Positions 46,401 through 56,902 of a stretch of DNA of 64,000 nt are shown here, piece after piece. The notes under the pieces were generated by a model. It saw only the letters and a program-made list of their open reading frames with translations. It was not told the DNA's origin and did no database searches. The position numbers were made by a program, and so were the translations under genes. The DNA lies in the NCBI RefSeq assembly GCF_003719825.1, contig NZ_RIBS01000005.1, positions 359,921 to 423,920 of the forward strand. Reading direction: 5' to 3'. The number at the start of each line of letters is the position of its first letter. Position 1 is the first letter of the stretch. This DNA is from Montanilutibacter psychrotolerans (GTDB taxonomy: Bacteria > Pseudomonadota > Gammaproteobacteria > Xanthomonadales > Xanthomonadaceae).

Positions 46401-47040
46401 GTCGAAGCTGTTCGATTCCGGCGCCCTGCGCACGGCCATGCGAACCAGGTCCACACACAGCGCGGGTACCACATCCGCGTCCGCGCCAGCGCCTGCGCCC
46501 GGAAGCGTGGCGGGCGGTGAGGCAACCAACAGCACCCCACAAATTGAATCGATGCACGATGGTGGCGATGCTGCGAAGCAGGCCGCCGAGCAAGCTACCG
46601 AGCAAGCCACCGCGAACGCCGTCGTACGCCAATGCAGCGAGAACGCCGACGGTCGTTCCACCGTCTACACACAGATCCATGACGAAGCCACCCGCCGCGA
46701 CGCCAACGAAGTGCTGGGTGGCATCCGTGCCCTGGGCATTGCCGCGCCGGATATCGAGGACGTGGACGCCACCGCGCGACGCAACAACCGTGCACCGCCG
46801 TTCCGCTGGCCCCAGCCGACGTTGCTGTACAGCGGCCGCGGATCTGCCTGCGCGATCGCGCTGAGGCGGTGGCTGATCCAGTGGCCCGGATTCGCCGGGA
46901 CCAAGGCGATTTCCCTGCCCCCGGCGTTTTCGGGCAAACCGGATGTCATCGAACTCTGGGTGCCGCCGCTCGCGCAACCGCAGGCAGCCTCCACGCCAGC
47001 CAAGACGCGCCCGGCGACCAAATCGATGGCAGGGACATGA
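43435..47040 (+). CDS. Membrane patatin-like phospholipase
   Basis: Up to 1201 residues from ATG 43435; ATG 43477 and ATG 43489 are also possible. The patatin domain is split. The glycine-rich oxyanion loop is LSGGGIRSATFCLG (73-86) and the nucleophile is Ser107 in STVSGGGYIGAM. The catalytic Asp651 in SDGGHFDNTGVY comes after an insert with at least five hydrophobic helices (about 180-420). After the catalytic part the chain continues for about 500 residues, including a membrane helix near 865 (TVGLGAAATLVLAVWQVW) and an unrecognised polar C-terminal region. It likely hydrolyses membrane lipids from within the membrane; whether it acts on self or foreign lipid is unknown. Confidence 0.88.
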   Translation: MDRAIATKGMGQGSMGSDMDKATQTPQGVDDTARATEHTAPLDGRRAEEDALIRRRHEQVGLPKDSPSIGLALSGGGIRSATFCLGVIRALAKNRVLHQFDYLSTVSGGGYIGAMLGRLFGPHATPAQIEEGIDTDGSLLMWWLRSNGRYLIPTGSRDVFQAWAGQARGFLATQFEVAVLLALASCVVVAPHLSLQVWVQHPVMRGIATYFWFWCSLAMAWGAVVAALGYWWIRDEEDTGRKAGLVTTVLAAAMSAATAWWAFRQATAGAVTGWLVAAAFIAAIPASQAFAAWHTTPGSQGSDRVMFTRHLTRMLGYAMALAAIGLLDRIGWFLADVVLPQAGLAGVGIGGLGGLLAIVVTLARVVLPMLQSRGEKPGAIRLPVLTLANLFGLLTLLVLLVGWLALWQYLVFRSDAPGAVWLAVAGLTLLYVLTSGANLQQINRASLHLFYRSRLARTYVSVGNFAQEPAQANERRFPTWPLAPNLRELTLWVRKVTQLSPGDDIAMNHYRPHEHGGPIHLINCCVNQTIDDRTRSFNADRKGVCLTVSSLGIETGTRLDADPSIDRLKRTTLAQWVAISGAAVGSGVGSMTKPGIAILSFLSGLRLGYWWTNRVDRIHWSWRWLGKYRATLQEMLARFPGLKSPVWYVSDGGHFDNTGVYALLKRQLQLIVMVDCGADPKCLFADVENLVRKARIDYGATIRFIDPASIDGYHLSERLRGRFGTPDSVLPCPGTENLLLATIDYEPHRKGEPARHGTLLVIKPRCDTQLPLDVAGYADRDRGFPQQGTIDQFFDEAQWESYYQLGRVIADPIDVHLLAALPDWAHAGTPVGTGAITPEEQRGLRTRRDRFGTVVRSTVGLGAAATLVLAVWQVWDSQAKQSIESQRLFAEGSRELAAQIVRNASDKPYDPALDTELQLFAAGLDDRQRARHHELLRGLAEVLWQRCAAVPQLQQDRCRSATSKLTRRGDSRWHRSMRDYAALWPSVSVSKLFDSGALRTAMRTRSTHSAGTTSASAPAPAPGSVAGGEATNSTPQIESMHDGGDAAKQAAEQATEQATANAVVRQCSENADGRSTVYTQIHDEATRRDANEVLGGIRALGIAAPDIEDVDATARRNNRAPPFRWPQPTLLYSGRGSACAIALRRWLIQWPGFAGTKAISLPPAFSGKPDVIELWVPPLAQPQAASTPAKTRPATKSMAGT

Positions 47041-47318
47041 CGCCGGCACGACCTCAAGTCACCTAGGCGGCTTGAAGTCGCTTGCAAGCTGCAAGGCCAT
47101 TGCTGCATGCCGAGCCCACGACAGTGCCCTACCTGGCGGGCCGATCACGACGGCGGCGAGGACGGCCGGGAGTGCGCCCGCCAATCACAGACTGGGAGCC
47201 GCCTCGAACGACAGGAAACCGCCACGCCCGCGTCCACGGCGCCATTGCCGCAGGCCGAGCCTTTTACGGTGACTTGCGCCGCGCGCCGCCGCCACGGTGA
47301 ACCGTCGGGCCGGCGCGG

Positions 47319-47807
47319 CTACTTGCAGGCCTCATAGACGTGGTCGTGCAACAGCCGTCTGGTCTGCACGGAGACCTGCCGACTGCCCAAGTCGTAGAGC
47401 ATCGCGTCGCGACGTCGGCGCGCGTCCTCGCATCCTCCGCGTGCGCTGACACGAATCACTGGGCCGGCTGCCTTGCCTGAACTGCCCGACCTGCCGGACC
47501 TGCCTGGTCGGCGATCAGTACCAGCCAGCCGCGACAGGTAGCGCGACTCGGCTGCGCGACGTTGCTGCTCTCGCGTCCGAGCGGCGGCCTGGCTCGGACT
47601 GGGTGGTGGATCGGGTACGGCGCTCCACGTGCGCGTCACCCGCGTTCCAGCGCTGCAGGGCGTGCTCTGGTACGCGACGACGTGGCCGTTTGGATTGGCG
47701 CACCGGTAGACGTGCTGGGCGGTGCCATCGGCCCCCAGCATGAGCAGGACGATCGTGGTGGTGGAAACTGCAAATCTGGTGGGAGTGCGAGTCTTGGCAC
47801 GCTTCAT
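47319..47807 (-). CDS. DUF4124-type secreted protein 2
   Basis: 162 residues, ATG after AAGGAAGGG. The N-terminal signal sequence (RFAVSTTTIVLLMLGADGTA) is followed by the DUF4124 motif QHVYRCANPNGHVVAYQSTPC. The middle is a low-complexity Arg/Ser/Gly-rich linker. The end, VSVQTRRLLHDHVYEACK, matches the C-terminus of the protein at 34341-34760, and both have a conserved Cys about 30 residues before it. The two are paralogues with variable linkers. Probably periplasmic; function unknown. Separate transcription unit downstream of crcB. Confidence 0.85.
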   Translation of the reverse strand: MKRAKTRTPTRFAVSTTTIVLLMLGADGTAQHVYRCANPNGHVVAYQSTPCSAGTRVTRTWSAVPDPPPSPSQAAARTREQQRRAAESRYLSRLAGTDRRPGRSGRSGSSGKAAGPVIRVSARGGCEDARRRRDAMLYDLGSRQVSVQTRRLLHDHVYEACK

Positions 47808-47958
47808 GGTGTTCCCTTCCTTGGGAACGTCACTCTAGCTTTGGCGTCCAACGTCCGGCATCAGCCGTTGCCGCGACTGTAGGTAGGAATTTGCCTCAAA
47901 ACTCCAGCGCGGACCGGCGTCTGTCCGCGAAGCCGCTCGCGGAGCCGATACCAATGGT

Positions 47959-48372
47959 TCAACCCGTGACGCGCAACGCCGCCGCCAGTCGCGCGCCGGC
48001 CCACACCAGCATCAGTCCCGCCACCAGCGTCAGCGCGAGATAGCCCAGCATCAGGCTGCTGCGATCGGACCGTGCGAAGAGCAGGCACTCAAGCATCAGT
48101 GCCGAATAGGTGGTCAGCGCGCCAAGCACGCCCACGATCAGGAACGCCCGCCAATACAGTGCGGACGGGCCGCGCCCTTCCAGCCAGACCGCGATGAAAC
48201 CGGCGGCAAACGACCCAACCAGGTTCACCACGAGCGTGCCCCAGGGAAACCCCGTGCCCACATGCCGCAGCATCAGGCCGCCTATCGCATGCCGCGCCAC
48301 GGCGCCGAGCGCGCCGCCCGCCATCACCAGCAGCACCTGCTGCCACCACAGCGAGAAGCCGGCAGCGTTCAT
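47959..48372 (-). CDS. crcB: Fluoride exporter CrcB/Fluc
   Basis: 137 residues with four predicted transmembrane helices. Family motifs: GGALGAVARHAIGG at the start, TLVVNLVGSFAAGF in helix 2 (pore Asn), and GVLGALTTYSALMLE in helix 3 (the Phe/Thr/Ser track). It forms a dual-topology dimeric channel letting F- out of the cytoplasm. It lies 67 nt downstream of rarA in the same direction. No fluoride (crcB) riboswitch was seen in front of it, so expression probably depends on the rarA transcript. Confidence 0.93.
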   Translation of the reverse strand: MNAAGFSLWWQQVLLVMAGGALGAVARHAIGGLMLRHVGTGFPWGTLVVNLVGSFAAGFIAVWLEGRGPSALYWRAFLIVGVLGALTTYSALMLECLLFARSDRSSLMLGYLALTLVAGLMLVWAGARLAAALRVTG

Positions 48373-48439
48373 CGCGAAGGGACTCCGCGGGTCGCATCCA
48401 TGCCCGTCCGGTCACCGGCAGGCAGGCAACGCCGCGTCG

Positions 48440-49933
48440 TCATCCTGCCTTCCCTCGGCCCTTGCCGCCTTGACTTGCGCGAGCGGCATCGCGCGCCTCG
48501 CGCAGGCGGTCGAGCTTGTCCTTGAGTTTGATCTCGAGGCCGCGATCGACAGGCTGGTAGTAGACGCGCTCGCCCATGGCATCGGGAAAACCGGTCTGGT
48601 CGAGCGCGATGCCGCCCTCGGCGTCGTGGTCGTAGCGATAGCCCTTGGCGTAGCCGAGCGACTTCATCAACTTGGTCGGCGCGTTGCGCAGATGCATCGG
48701 CACGTCCTGGGTGCCGTACTCGTCGACATCACGGCGGGCGGCGTTGAACGCCGCGTAGGCGGCATTGGACTTGGCCGTGCTCGCCAGGTAGATCACCAAC
48801 TGCGCCAGAGCAAGCTCCCCTTCCGGGCTGCCGAGGCGGTCGTAGCTTTCCCAGGCGTCGATCGCCATCTGCTGCGCGCGTGGGTCGGCCAGGCCGATGT
48901 CTTCGACCGCCATGCGGGTCAGGCGCCGGGCCAGATAGGAGCGGTCGCAGCCGCCATCGAGCATGCGGGCGAACCAGTACAGCGCGGCATCGGGATTGGA
49001 GCTGCGCACCGACTTGTGCAGCGCCGAAATCTGGTCGTAGAACTGCTCTCCACCCTTGTCGAAGCGACGGGTGCGATCCGCCAGCACCTGCGCCAGCGTG
49101 GCTTCGGTGACCTCGCCGCCTTCGTCGCCGGCAAGTTCGGCGGCGATCTCCAGCAGGGTCAGGCCACGTCGGACATCCCCGTCGGCGGCAGTGCCGATCT
49201 GAGCCAGTGCCTCGTCGGAAACCGTCAGCCCCTGTCCGCCCAGGCCGCGGACATCGTCGGCGAGCGCGCTGCGCAGTGCGGCAGCAATGTCCGACGGCGA
49301 CACGGCCTCCATCACGTGAACGCGGCAGCGCGACAGCAATGCCGAGTTGAGCTCGAACGACGGGTTCTCGGTGGTGGCGCCGACGAACACGATCGTGCCG
49401 CGCTCGATGTGCGGCAGGAAGGCGTCCTGCTGCACCTTGTTGAACCGGTGCACCTCGTCGACGAACAACACCGTGCGGCGGCCCCCGGCAAAGCGCTGCG
49501 CGGCCTCGGCCAGCACTTGTCGAACCTCGGGCAGCCCGGACAGCACCGCCGAAATGGCGCGGAACTCGGCGTCGGCGTAGTGCGCCAGCAGCAACGCCAG
49601 CGTGGTCTTGCCGCAGCCCGGCGGGCCCCACAGGATCATGGAATGGACGTGCCCGGATTCCACCGCGCGCCGCAGCGCCGACCCGGGCGCCAGCAGCCGG
49701 CGTTGCCCGACCATCTCGTCCAGCGCGCGTGGCCGCATGCGTTCGGCCAGCGGCCGCAGGGCGTCGCGGTCACCGCCGAGCAGATCGTCGGACTGGGAAG
49801 GGGGTGCGGGGGGGCGCCTGGGCACGGCTTGCGGTTGCTCGAAATCGGGCGGAACACGATAGCAAGAGCGCGCACGCAGGTGCTGACGCCGCCCGCTGGC
49901 AAGCCGTCCCAAGAACGCGTTCCGCGCCAGCAC
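48440..49933 (-). CDS. rarA: Replication-associated recombination protein A (MgsA/RarA AAA+ ATPase)
   Basis: About 450-497 residues. AAA+ clamp-loader-like ATPase acting at stalled forks: LAERMRPRALDEMVGQ opening, Walker A GPPGCGKTT, Walker B LFVDEVHRFNK, sensor 1 VGATTENPSFELN, and the C-terminal tetramerisation region (SLGYAKGYRYDHDAEGG, YYQPVDRGLEIKLKDKLDRLR). ATG 49933 gives about 45 unconserved residues before the family start, and no other ATG or GTG lies in between. A CTG/TTG start near position 49,790 cannot be excluded. It lies downstream of lolA and upstream of crcB, an order conserved in Xanthomonadaceae. Confidence 0.93.
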   Translation of the reverse strand: MLARNAFLGRLASGRRQHLRARSCYRVPPDFEQPQAVPRRPPAPPSQSDDLLGGDRDALRPLAERMRPRALDEMVGQRRLLAPGSALRRAVESGHVHSMILWGPPGCGKTTLALLLAHYADAEFRAISAVLSGLPEVRQVLAEAAQRFAGGRRTVLFVDEVHRFNKVQQDAFLPHIERGTIVFVGATTENPSFELNSALLSRCRVHVMEAVSPSDIAAALRSALADDVRGLGGQGLTVSDEALAQIGTAADGDVRRGLTLLEIAAELAGDEGGEVTEATLAQVLADRTRRFDKGGEQFYDQISALHKSVRSSNPDAALYWFARMLDGGCDRSYLARRLTRMAVEDIGLADPRAQQMAIDAWESYDRLGSPEGELALAQLVIYLASTAKSNAAYAAFNAARRDVDEYGTQDVPMHLRNAPTKLMKSLGYAKGYRYDHDAEGGIALDQTGFPDAMGERVYYQPVDRGLEIKLKDKLDRLREARDAARASQGGKGRGKAG

Positions 49934-50138
49934 ATCGGGCCGAGCGGGGTTCAGGGGTGGTGAAGGAGCGGATCGATGGGCCGGTCGACGGGAGGATCTC
50001 CAGGACCAGTCGATACCGATCTCCGGCTGGTCAGGTCACCGAAACCGCCGGTTGCCCGGCAGCGTTTCGCCAGCCCGACCACGCGGGGTCACGCTCGCGG
50101 GTCAAGGCGCCAGACGGCGCCCGCTCAACGCATCGCGA

Positions 50139-50768
50139 TCACTCGCCGATCACGTCCACGCCGCGGGCCGGCGTGTAACGGAAGGTTCCGGCCGGGAAGC
50201 TGGGATTTCGGTGCCAGCCGCTGAAGCTGATCTCGGTGCGCTGCCCCAGCGCATCCACCACGTCCATCCTGACCAGCGACGCGTTGGCGAACCCGAGACG
50301 CGCGGATCGGAAGCTGGCGTCGCCGCCCTCCTTCGGCGCCAGGGTGAGCCAGTTCAGGCCATTGGCGTTGCCGGCATCACGAACCACGTACTGTGCATCC
50401 AGCTTGCTCGGGTCGATCAGCGCCGCCAGCGGGCTGTTCTGCTCCTCGGCGCCCTGGGGGCGCTTGGTCACCTGCTGCAGGTCGGGCTCGTGCACCCAGA
50501 CGTTGCGGCCATCGGCGATGATCAGCTGCGGGTACGGGCGCTGGTACTCCCAGCGGAACAGGCGCGGCGCGGACAGCGCGAGCTTGCCGCTGGAGGATTC
50601 CTTGAGCTTGCCGCTGGCATCGAACACCTGTTGCGAGAACTGCCCATCCAGCCCGGTCAGGCCACGGGTAAAGGTGTTGAGGTCGTCGCGGCCGCCGGCG
50701 AGGGCGTTGCCGGCCAGCAGCGCCAGCGTCAAAGTCGAAAACGTCGCGATCTTGCGCAAGCGGATCAT
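50139..50768 (-). CDS. lolA: Periplasmic outer-membrane lipoprotein carrier LolA
   Basis: 209 residues, ATG preceded by CAGGAGTGACTCC. The Sec signal peptide (1-24) ends ALAGG. The mature half-barrel protein carries lipoproteins from LolCDE to LolB: FSQQVFDASGKLKESSSGKLALSAP, FRWEYQRPYPQLIIADG and VWVHEPDLQQVT are family features. Normal length for LolA. It follows ftsK by 116 nt and precedes rarA on the same strand, as in related genomes. Confidence 0.95.
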   Translation of the reverse strand: MIRLRKIATFSTLTLALLAGNALAGGRDDLNTFTRGLTGLDGQFSQQVFDASGKLKESSSGKLALSAPRLFRWEYQRPYPQLIIADGRNVWVHEPDLQQVTKRPQGAEEQNSPLAALIDPSKLDAQYVVRDAGNANGLNWLTLAPKEGGDASFRSARLGFANASLVRMDVVDALGQRTEISFSGWHRNPSFPAGTFRYTPARGVDVIGE

Positions 50769-50884
50769 GGAGTCACTCCTGAAGGTTTGTGGCGAGTCTG
50801 CAAGGCGCAGGCTGAATCGCGCGGCATGCGGACATCACCGGAGGCATGGCCAGCCCGACGCGGTTCAGCCGTCGGGACGGCGGG

Positions 50885-53266
50885 TCAATCGCGTGGGGGC
50901 GGTGGCGCGAGCACGCTGCGATCGCCGTTGTGTTCCGGCGCCGTCACCACGCCCGCGGCCTCCATCGCCTCGACCAGACGTGCGGCACGGTTGTAACCGA
51001 TCTTCAAGCGCCGCTGGACGCCGGAAATCGAGGCCCGGCGTGTCTCGGTGACGATGCGCACGGCCTCGTCGTAGAGCGGGTCGGATTCGTCGCCGCCACC
51101 GCCGGATTCGGGCAGGCCGGTCGCGCCGACCACCACGCCGTCGCCCATGGTCTGCACCTCGTCCAGCACGCCGGCGATGTAATCCGGACCGCCGCCGACC
51201 TGCTTGAGGTGTTCGACCACGCGATGCACTTCTTCGTCCGACACGAACGCACCGTGCACTCGCTCGGGCATCGAGGTGCCCGGCGGCATGTACAGCATGT
51301 CGCCGTGGCCCAGCAGCGTTTCTGCACCGGACTGGTCGAGGATGGTGCGCGAGTCGATCTTGCTCGACACCTGGAATGCAATGCGGGTCGGGATGTTGGC
51401 CTTGATGAGGCCGGTGATGACGTCGACCGACGGGCGCTGCGTGGCCAGGATCAGGTGGATGCCGGCGGCGCGGGCCTTCTGCGCCAAGCGGGCGATGAGC
51501 TCTTCGACCTTCTTGCCGACGATCATCATCATGTCGGCGAATTCGTCGATGAAGATGACGATGAACGGCAGCGGTTCCAGGGGGCGTGGCGCTTCGCCAA
51601 GCTCGGCGTTGGGCTTGAACAGCGGGTCCATCATCGGCTGGCCCGCGTCCTGCGCATCCTTGATCTTCTTGTTGAAGCCGGCCAGGTTGCGCACGCCAAC
51701 CGCGCTCATGAGCTTGTAGCGGCGTTCCATCTCCGCCACGCACCAGCGCAGGCCGTTGGCGGCCTCCTTCATGTCCGTGACCACCGGCGCCAGCAGGTGC
51801 GGAATGCCCTGGTAGACCGAGAGCTCCAGCATCTTCGGGTCGATCATCAGCATCCGCAGGTCCGATGCGGAGGCCTTGTACAGCAGGCTCAGCACCATCG
51901 CGTTGACCGCGACCGACTTGCCCGAGCCGGTCGTGCCCGCCACCAGAAGATGCGGCATGCGCGCCAGGTCGGCGACGGTCGGCCGGCCTGCAATGTCCTT
52001 GCCCAACGCCAGGGTCAGCGGACTGGCCGACTTGTCGTACTCCTTCGAGCGCAGCAGTTCGGACAGGAAGATCATCTCGCGCGAGGTGTTCGGCGTTTCT
52101 AGGCCGATCACCGACTTGCCGGGAATCACGTCGACCACGCGCACCGACTTGACCGACAGGCCACGGGCGATGTCCTTGTCGAGCGAGCTGATCTGGCTGA
52201 CCTTGATGCCGGGCGCCGGCTCAAGTTCGAAACGGGTGATGACCGGGCCCGGGTAGGCCCCGACCACCTGCGCGTCGATGCGGAAATCCTTGAGCTTGAA
52301 TTCGATCTGCCGCGACAGCGTTTCCAGCGTCTCGGGGCTGTGACCGGTCGGCTGCGGTCGGGGGTCGTCGAGCAGGGCCAGCGGCGGGATGCCGGAGCCA
52401 TCGCCGACGTGGAACAGCGGGATCTGCTGCTCGCGCTTGGCGCGCTCGCTCTTCTCCATCACCACCGCTGCCGGAGGCGGCGCCTCGATGCGCACCGGCT
52501 CGCGCTTGGCGCGCAACTCGCTGTCGACCTTGCGTACTACCTCGCGCTCCTGGCGCAGCTCGCGAGCCTGCTGCCACTCGGTGGCCTGCTGGCTGCCGCG
52601 CCGGAACAGCCGGCTGAGCAACGGACCCAGCGCGAGCACCCACTGGCCGATGCGGTCCATCACCGCCAGCCAGGAAATGCCGGTGGCCAGCGTGATCGAG
52701 ATCAGCAGCAACGCCAGCAGGAAAAGGTTGCCGCCGACCGGGCCGAAGCCGGTGTACAGCGAGCGGCCGACCAGACGGCCCAGGATGCCGCCGGCGCCAG
52801 CGGAGAAATCGGCAACCACGCCGATGCGCAATTGCAACAGGCCGGTGGCCGAAACCAGGAAACCCACGATGCCAATCAGGCGCAACGCCGGCCCGAGGTC
52901 GGCATCGCCGTCGCCGTCCGCGTCCATGCCGAACAGCGCGATCCACGCGATCGCGCCGAGCATGATCGGCAACAGGAACGCCACGTAGCCGCACAGGTAC
53001 AGCAGCACGTCGGCGATCCAGGCGCCGACGCGGCCACCCACGTTGTGCATTGCCGCCGTAACGCCAGCCGATTGCGACCAGCCCGGATCGTTGGGCGAAT
53101 AGGTGACCAGGCTGGCAAGCAGGTAAAGCAGCAACGGCGCGATCAGGATCATCGCGATGTCGCGCATCAGCCGCTGGCGCCGCGGTGACGGCGGTGCTGC
53201 CGCCGGCCGACGCTTCGTTTCGGGGGCCGCTGCTTTCTTGCGGCTTGCTGCGGACGCTTGCGCCAC
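50885..53266 (-). CDS. ftsK: DNA translocase FtsK
   Basis: 793 residues from GTG 53266. A basic N-terminal tail precedes four or five transmembrane helices (about 35-195) that anchor it at the septum. A fairly short linker (to about 290) follows. The motor has Walker [13 protein letters not shown] and Walker [15 protein letters not shown]. The C-terminal gamma winged helix (about 710-780; [20 protein letters not shown]) reads KOPS sequences and activates XerCD. It pumps chromosome termini through the closing septum. No in-frame ATG precedes the GTG; an A/T-rich stretch (53,283-53,320) upstream probably holds its promoter. It is transcribed away from ald's 3' end. Confidence 0.96.
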   Translation of the reverse strand: MAQASAASRKKAAAPETKRRPAAAPPSPRRQRLMRDIAMILIAPLLLYLLASLVTYSPNDPGWSQSAGVTAAMHNVGGRVGAWIADVLLYLCGYVAFLLPIMLGAIAWIALFGMDADGDGDADLGPALRLIGIVGFLVSATGLLQLRIGVVADFSAGAGGILGRLVGRSLYTGFGPVGGNLFLLALLLISITLATGISWLAVMDRIGQWVLALGPLLSRLFRRGSQQATEWQQARELRQEREVVRKVDSELRAKREPVRIEAPPPAAVVMEKSERAKREQQIPLFHVGDGSGIPPLALLDDPRPQPTGHSPETLETLSRQIEFKLKDFRIDAQVVGAYPGPVITRFELEPAPGIKVSQISSLDKDIARGLSVKSVRVVDVIPGKSVIGLETPNTSREMIFLSELLRSKEYDKSASPLTLALGKDIAGRPTVADLARMPHLLVAGTTGSGKSVAVNAMVLSLLYKASASDLRMLMIDPKMLELSVYQGIPHLLAPVVTDMKEAANGLRWCVAEMERRYKLMSAVGVRNLAGFNKKIKDAQDAGQPMMDPLFKPNAELGEAPRPLEPLPFIVIFIDEFADMMMIVGKKVEELIARLAQKARAAGIHLILATQRPSVDVITGLIKANIPTRIAFQVSSKIDSRTILDQSGAETLLGHGDMLYMPPGTSMPERVHGAFVSDEEVHRVVEHLKQVGGGPDYIAGVLDEVQTMGDGVVVGATGLPESGGGGDESDPLYDEAVRIVTETRRASISGVQRRLKIGYNRAARLVEAMEAAGVVTAPEHNGDRSVLAPPPPRD

Positions 53267-53500
53267 CGTGATGTGCTGCCTTAGCTAGATTCCGTTAGTC
53301 GTTGAATATACGTGAAAAAGCGGGCAAATGAGGCCGACTGGACGAAGCTGGAGGATACCGGACGCATTGCGCCCCTGCCCCCTGCCATGGCCCGCCGCAC
53401 ACCCGCCATCCACTGAAGCCCGCGGCAGCCGGTTGGGAACGGGGCGGCGCCGAACGGCTCCGCCCCATCGCCTGTCAGCCGGCTTTTCCGGATTCCGCGG

Positions 53501-54571
53501 TCAGACCTTCATGTCCAGCAGCGCGGGGTGCACCAGCTTGCCGGCATCGACGTTGATGCCGCGCGCCAGCGCCTGGTTGCTGCGCCAGCTGCCGTCGCCG
53601 GCCAGCTTGTTGACCCAAGGCAGGATCGCCGCGCAGATCGCCTGCGAGGAGGTCTGCGGCACGGCGCCCGGCATGTTGGTCACGCAGAAGTGGGTCACGC
53701 CCTCTTCGACGTAGGTCGGTTCCTTCCAGGTGGTCGGGCGGGAGGTTTCGAAGCAGCCGCCCTGGTCGATCGAGATGTCGACCACCACGCTGCCGTCTTC
53801 CATGCCCTTGAGCATCTCGCGGCTGAGCACGTGCGGCGCGCGGGCGCCGGTGACCAGCACCGCGCCGACGACCAGATCGGCCGAGGCCACTTCGCGTGCC
53901 ACGACGTCGGCGTACGGATAGAGCGCGGTCACGTTGTTGCCCAGGCGCATCATCTGGTCCATGCGATCCTGGCGCATCTCGAACACCACCACGTTCGAAC
54001 CGCCCGAAGCGGCCAGCGCGGCGGACGCACCACCGGCCTGGCCGGCACCGAACACCACCACCTTGCCACGTTCGGTCGACGGCAGGCCACCCAGCAGCTT
54101 GCCCTTGCCGCTCATGGGCTGGTGCAGCAGGTGGGTACCGACCTGAACGCCGATCTTGCCGGCGATGATCGACATCGGCGCCAGCAACGGCAGATCGCCG
54201 TTGGGCAGCTCGACGGTCTCGAACGCCACACCGGTCAGGCCGATGTCGAGCAGGCGACGGGTCAGCACCGGCTCGGCGGCCAGGTGCAGGTAGCAGAACA
54301 GCAGGTGGTCCTTGCGCAGCAGCGCCAGGTCGCCTTCGATCGGCTCCTTGACCTTGACGATCAGTTCGCCCTTTTCGTACAGCCCGGCCGCGTCGGGGGC
54401 AATCTTCACGCCGAGCTGGGTGTACTGCTCGTCCTTGAAGCCCGACTTGATGCCTGCGTCCTTCTCCAGCCACACCTCGTGGCCACGCTTCACCAGATCG
54501 CCGGCCGCGGCCGGAACCAGTGCGACGCGACCCTCGAGGGTCTTGGTTTCCTTCGGTACACCGATGCGCAT
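53501..54571 (-). CDS. ald: Alanine dehydrogenase
   Basis: 356 residues starting [20 protein letters not shown], with GGAGAGG upstream; the ATG at 54658 precedes non-conserved residues. It catalyses reversible NAD-dependent deamination of L-alanine to pyruvate. Catalytic Lys sits in IVKVKEP and catalytic His in [11 protein letters not shown]. The dinucleotide fold starts [14 protein letters not shown]. The C-terminus carries [17 protein letters not shown], characteristic of Ald. Length is normal. It is divergent from trxB, with 232 bp between the start codons. Confidence 0.96.
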   Translation of the reverse strand: MRIGVPKETKTLEGRVALVPAAAGDLVKRGHEVWLEKDAGIKSGFKDEQYTQLGVKIAPDAAGLYEKGELIVKVKEPIEGDLALLRKDHLLFCYLHLAAEPVLTRRLLDIGLTGVAFETVELPNGDLPLLAPMSIIAGKIGVQVGTHLLHQPMSGKGKLLGGLPSTERGKVVVFGAGQAGGASAALAASGGSNVVVFEMRQDRMDQMMRLGNNVTALYPYADVVAREVASADLVVGAVLVTGARAPHVLSREMLKGMEDGSVVVDISIDQGGCFETSRPTTWKEPTYVEEGVTHFCVTNMPGAVPQTSSQAICAAILPWVNKLAGDGSWRSNQALARGINVDAGKLVHPALLDMKV

Positions 54572-54722
54572 TGCTGCCTCTCCGTTGCGGCGCAGAAAAA
54601 ACGCCGCAATCGCGGCGCCTCCTGGCCAGGTTGTATGCGTTGTTGCAACTGGGACCACGCTCCGTCACGACGGTGAAGCATGTCGCGCCTTGTTTTGCCG
54701 GGGTGCCGCCGCCAAGCTATGA

Positions 54723-55756
<1,034 letters not shown>

Positions 55757-55757
<1 letters not shown>

Positions 55758-56902
55758 TGCCCACGGCGCGCATCGTTGGCGCGCTGTCCGATGTGCCTGC
55801 CGCGCAGTGGGATGCGTTGCACGACGGTCGCAACCCGTTCGTCGCGCACGCATTCCTGGCCGGCCTGGAGCAGCACGCGTGCCTGCGCCCCGAATGGGGC
55901 TGGACGCCGCACCACCTCACCCTGTGGGACGCCGACGCGCTGGTCGCCGCGGCGCCGGGCTATGTCAAGGAGAACTCGCACGGCGAGTTCGTTTTCGACC
56001 ACGCGTGGGCGCACGCCTACGCCCAGCACGGGCTGGACTACTTTCCGAAATGGCTGGGGGCGGTGCCCTACTCCCCCGTGACCGGCCCGCGCCTGCTCGC
56101 GCGCGACGCGGTTCATCGTCGCGCCCTGCTCGATGCCGTGGCGGGAATGTGCGGCCGCGAAAGCCTGTCCTCGGCCCACGTCAACTTCCACGAAGCCGAC
56201 GAACAGGCCAGTTTCGACGACACCTGGCTGGCACGGATCGATGTCCAGTACCACTGGTGCAACGACGCCGGCTGGCAGGATTTCGACGGCTTCCTCGCCG
56301 CGCTCGACCACAAGCACCGCAAGAACATCCGCCAGGAGCGCGCCAAGGTCGCGCGTGCCGGCGTGGTGTTCCGGGTGGTCGACGGTACACAGGCCAGCCA
56401 GGCCGACCTCGCCGCGATGCACGGCTTCTACCTGCGCACCTTCGCCGAGTACGGCAACCACCCGGCGCTGACGCTGCCCTTCCTGCGACACCTGGCCGAC
56501 GCGATGCCGCACGCGCTGGTGCTGATGCTGGCCGAGCGCGATGGCGTCGCGATCGCCGGCGCGCTGTGCCTGCGCGGCGCCGATACGCTCTACGGGCGCT
56601 ACTGGGGCAGCAGTGAATCCCTGCCCGGCCTGCATTTCGAAACCTGTTATTACCAGGGCATCGACTACTGCCTGCGCGAAGGCCTGACGCGTTTCGAGCC
56701 GGGAGCCCAAGGCGAGCACAAGCTGGCGCGCGGCTTCCTGCCGACGCTGGTGCGCAGTCGCCACTGGATCGCCGACCTTCGGTTTCGCGAAGCCCTGCGT
56801 GAGTGGTGCACCCAGGAGGCCGAATCGGTGCAGCACTATCGAACGAACCTGCTGAGGCACACGCCATTCAAGACGGTGGTCGCCGAGGCGTCGGCACCAT
56901 GA
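55757..56902 (+). CDS. DUF482/COG3146 GNAT-like protein
   Basis: 381 residues; the ATG shares a base with the trxB stop. It belongs to the COG3146 group (DUF482, 'peptidoglycan-biosynthesis-like' or GNAT family). Typical features are the N-terminal WDALHDGRNPFVAHAFLAGLE and ALDHKHRKNIRQERAKV. FLRHLADAMPHALVLMLAERDG, the arginine/glycine-rich RYWGSSE and RFEPGAQGEHKLARGFLPTL are further signature segments. The fold is a tandem acetyltransferase related to FemABX enzymes. Substrate unknown. It sits between trxB and aat, a conserved context in this family of bacteria, and overlaps aat by 4 nt. Confidence 0.9.

Noticed and set aside
43399..47049. 1216-codon minus-strand open frame
   Set aside because: It lies wholly antisense to the patatin gene, has Gln/Arg/His-rich composition typical of shadow frames, and no domain.
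47081..47095. CTTGCA-AGC-TGCAAG after the patatin gene
   Set aside because: Only 6 bp and no T-run; not a supported terminator.
48373..48439. Fluoride riboswitch upstream of crcB
   Set aside because: Only 67 nt separate it from rarA and I see no pseudoknot pattern of the crcB motif.
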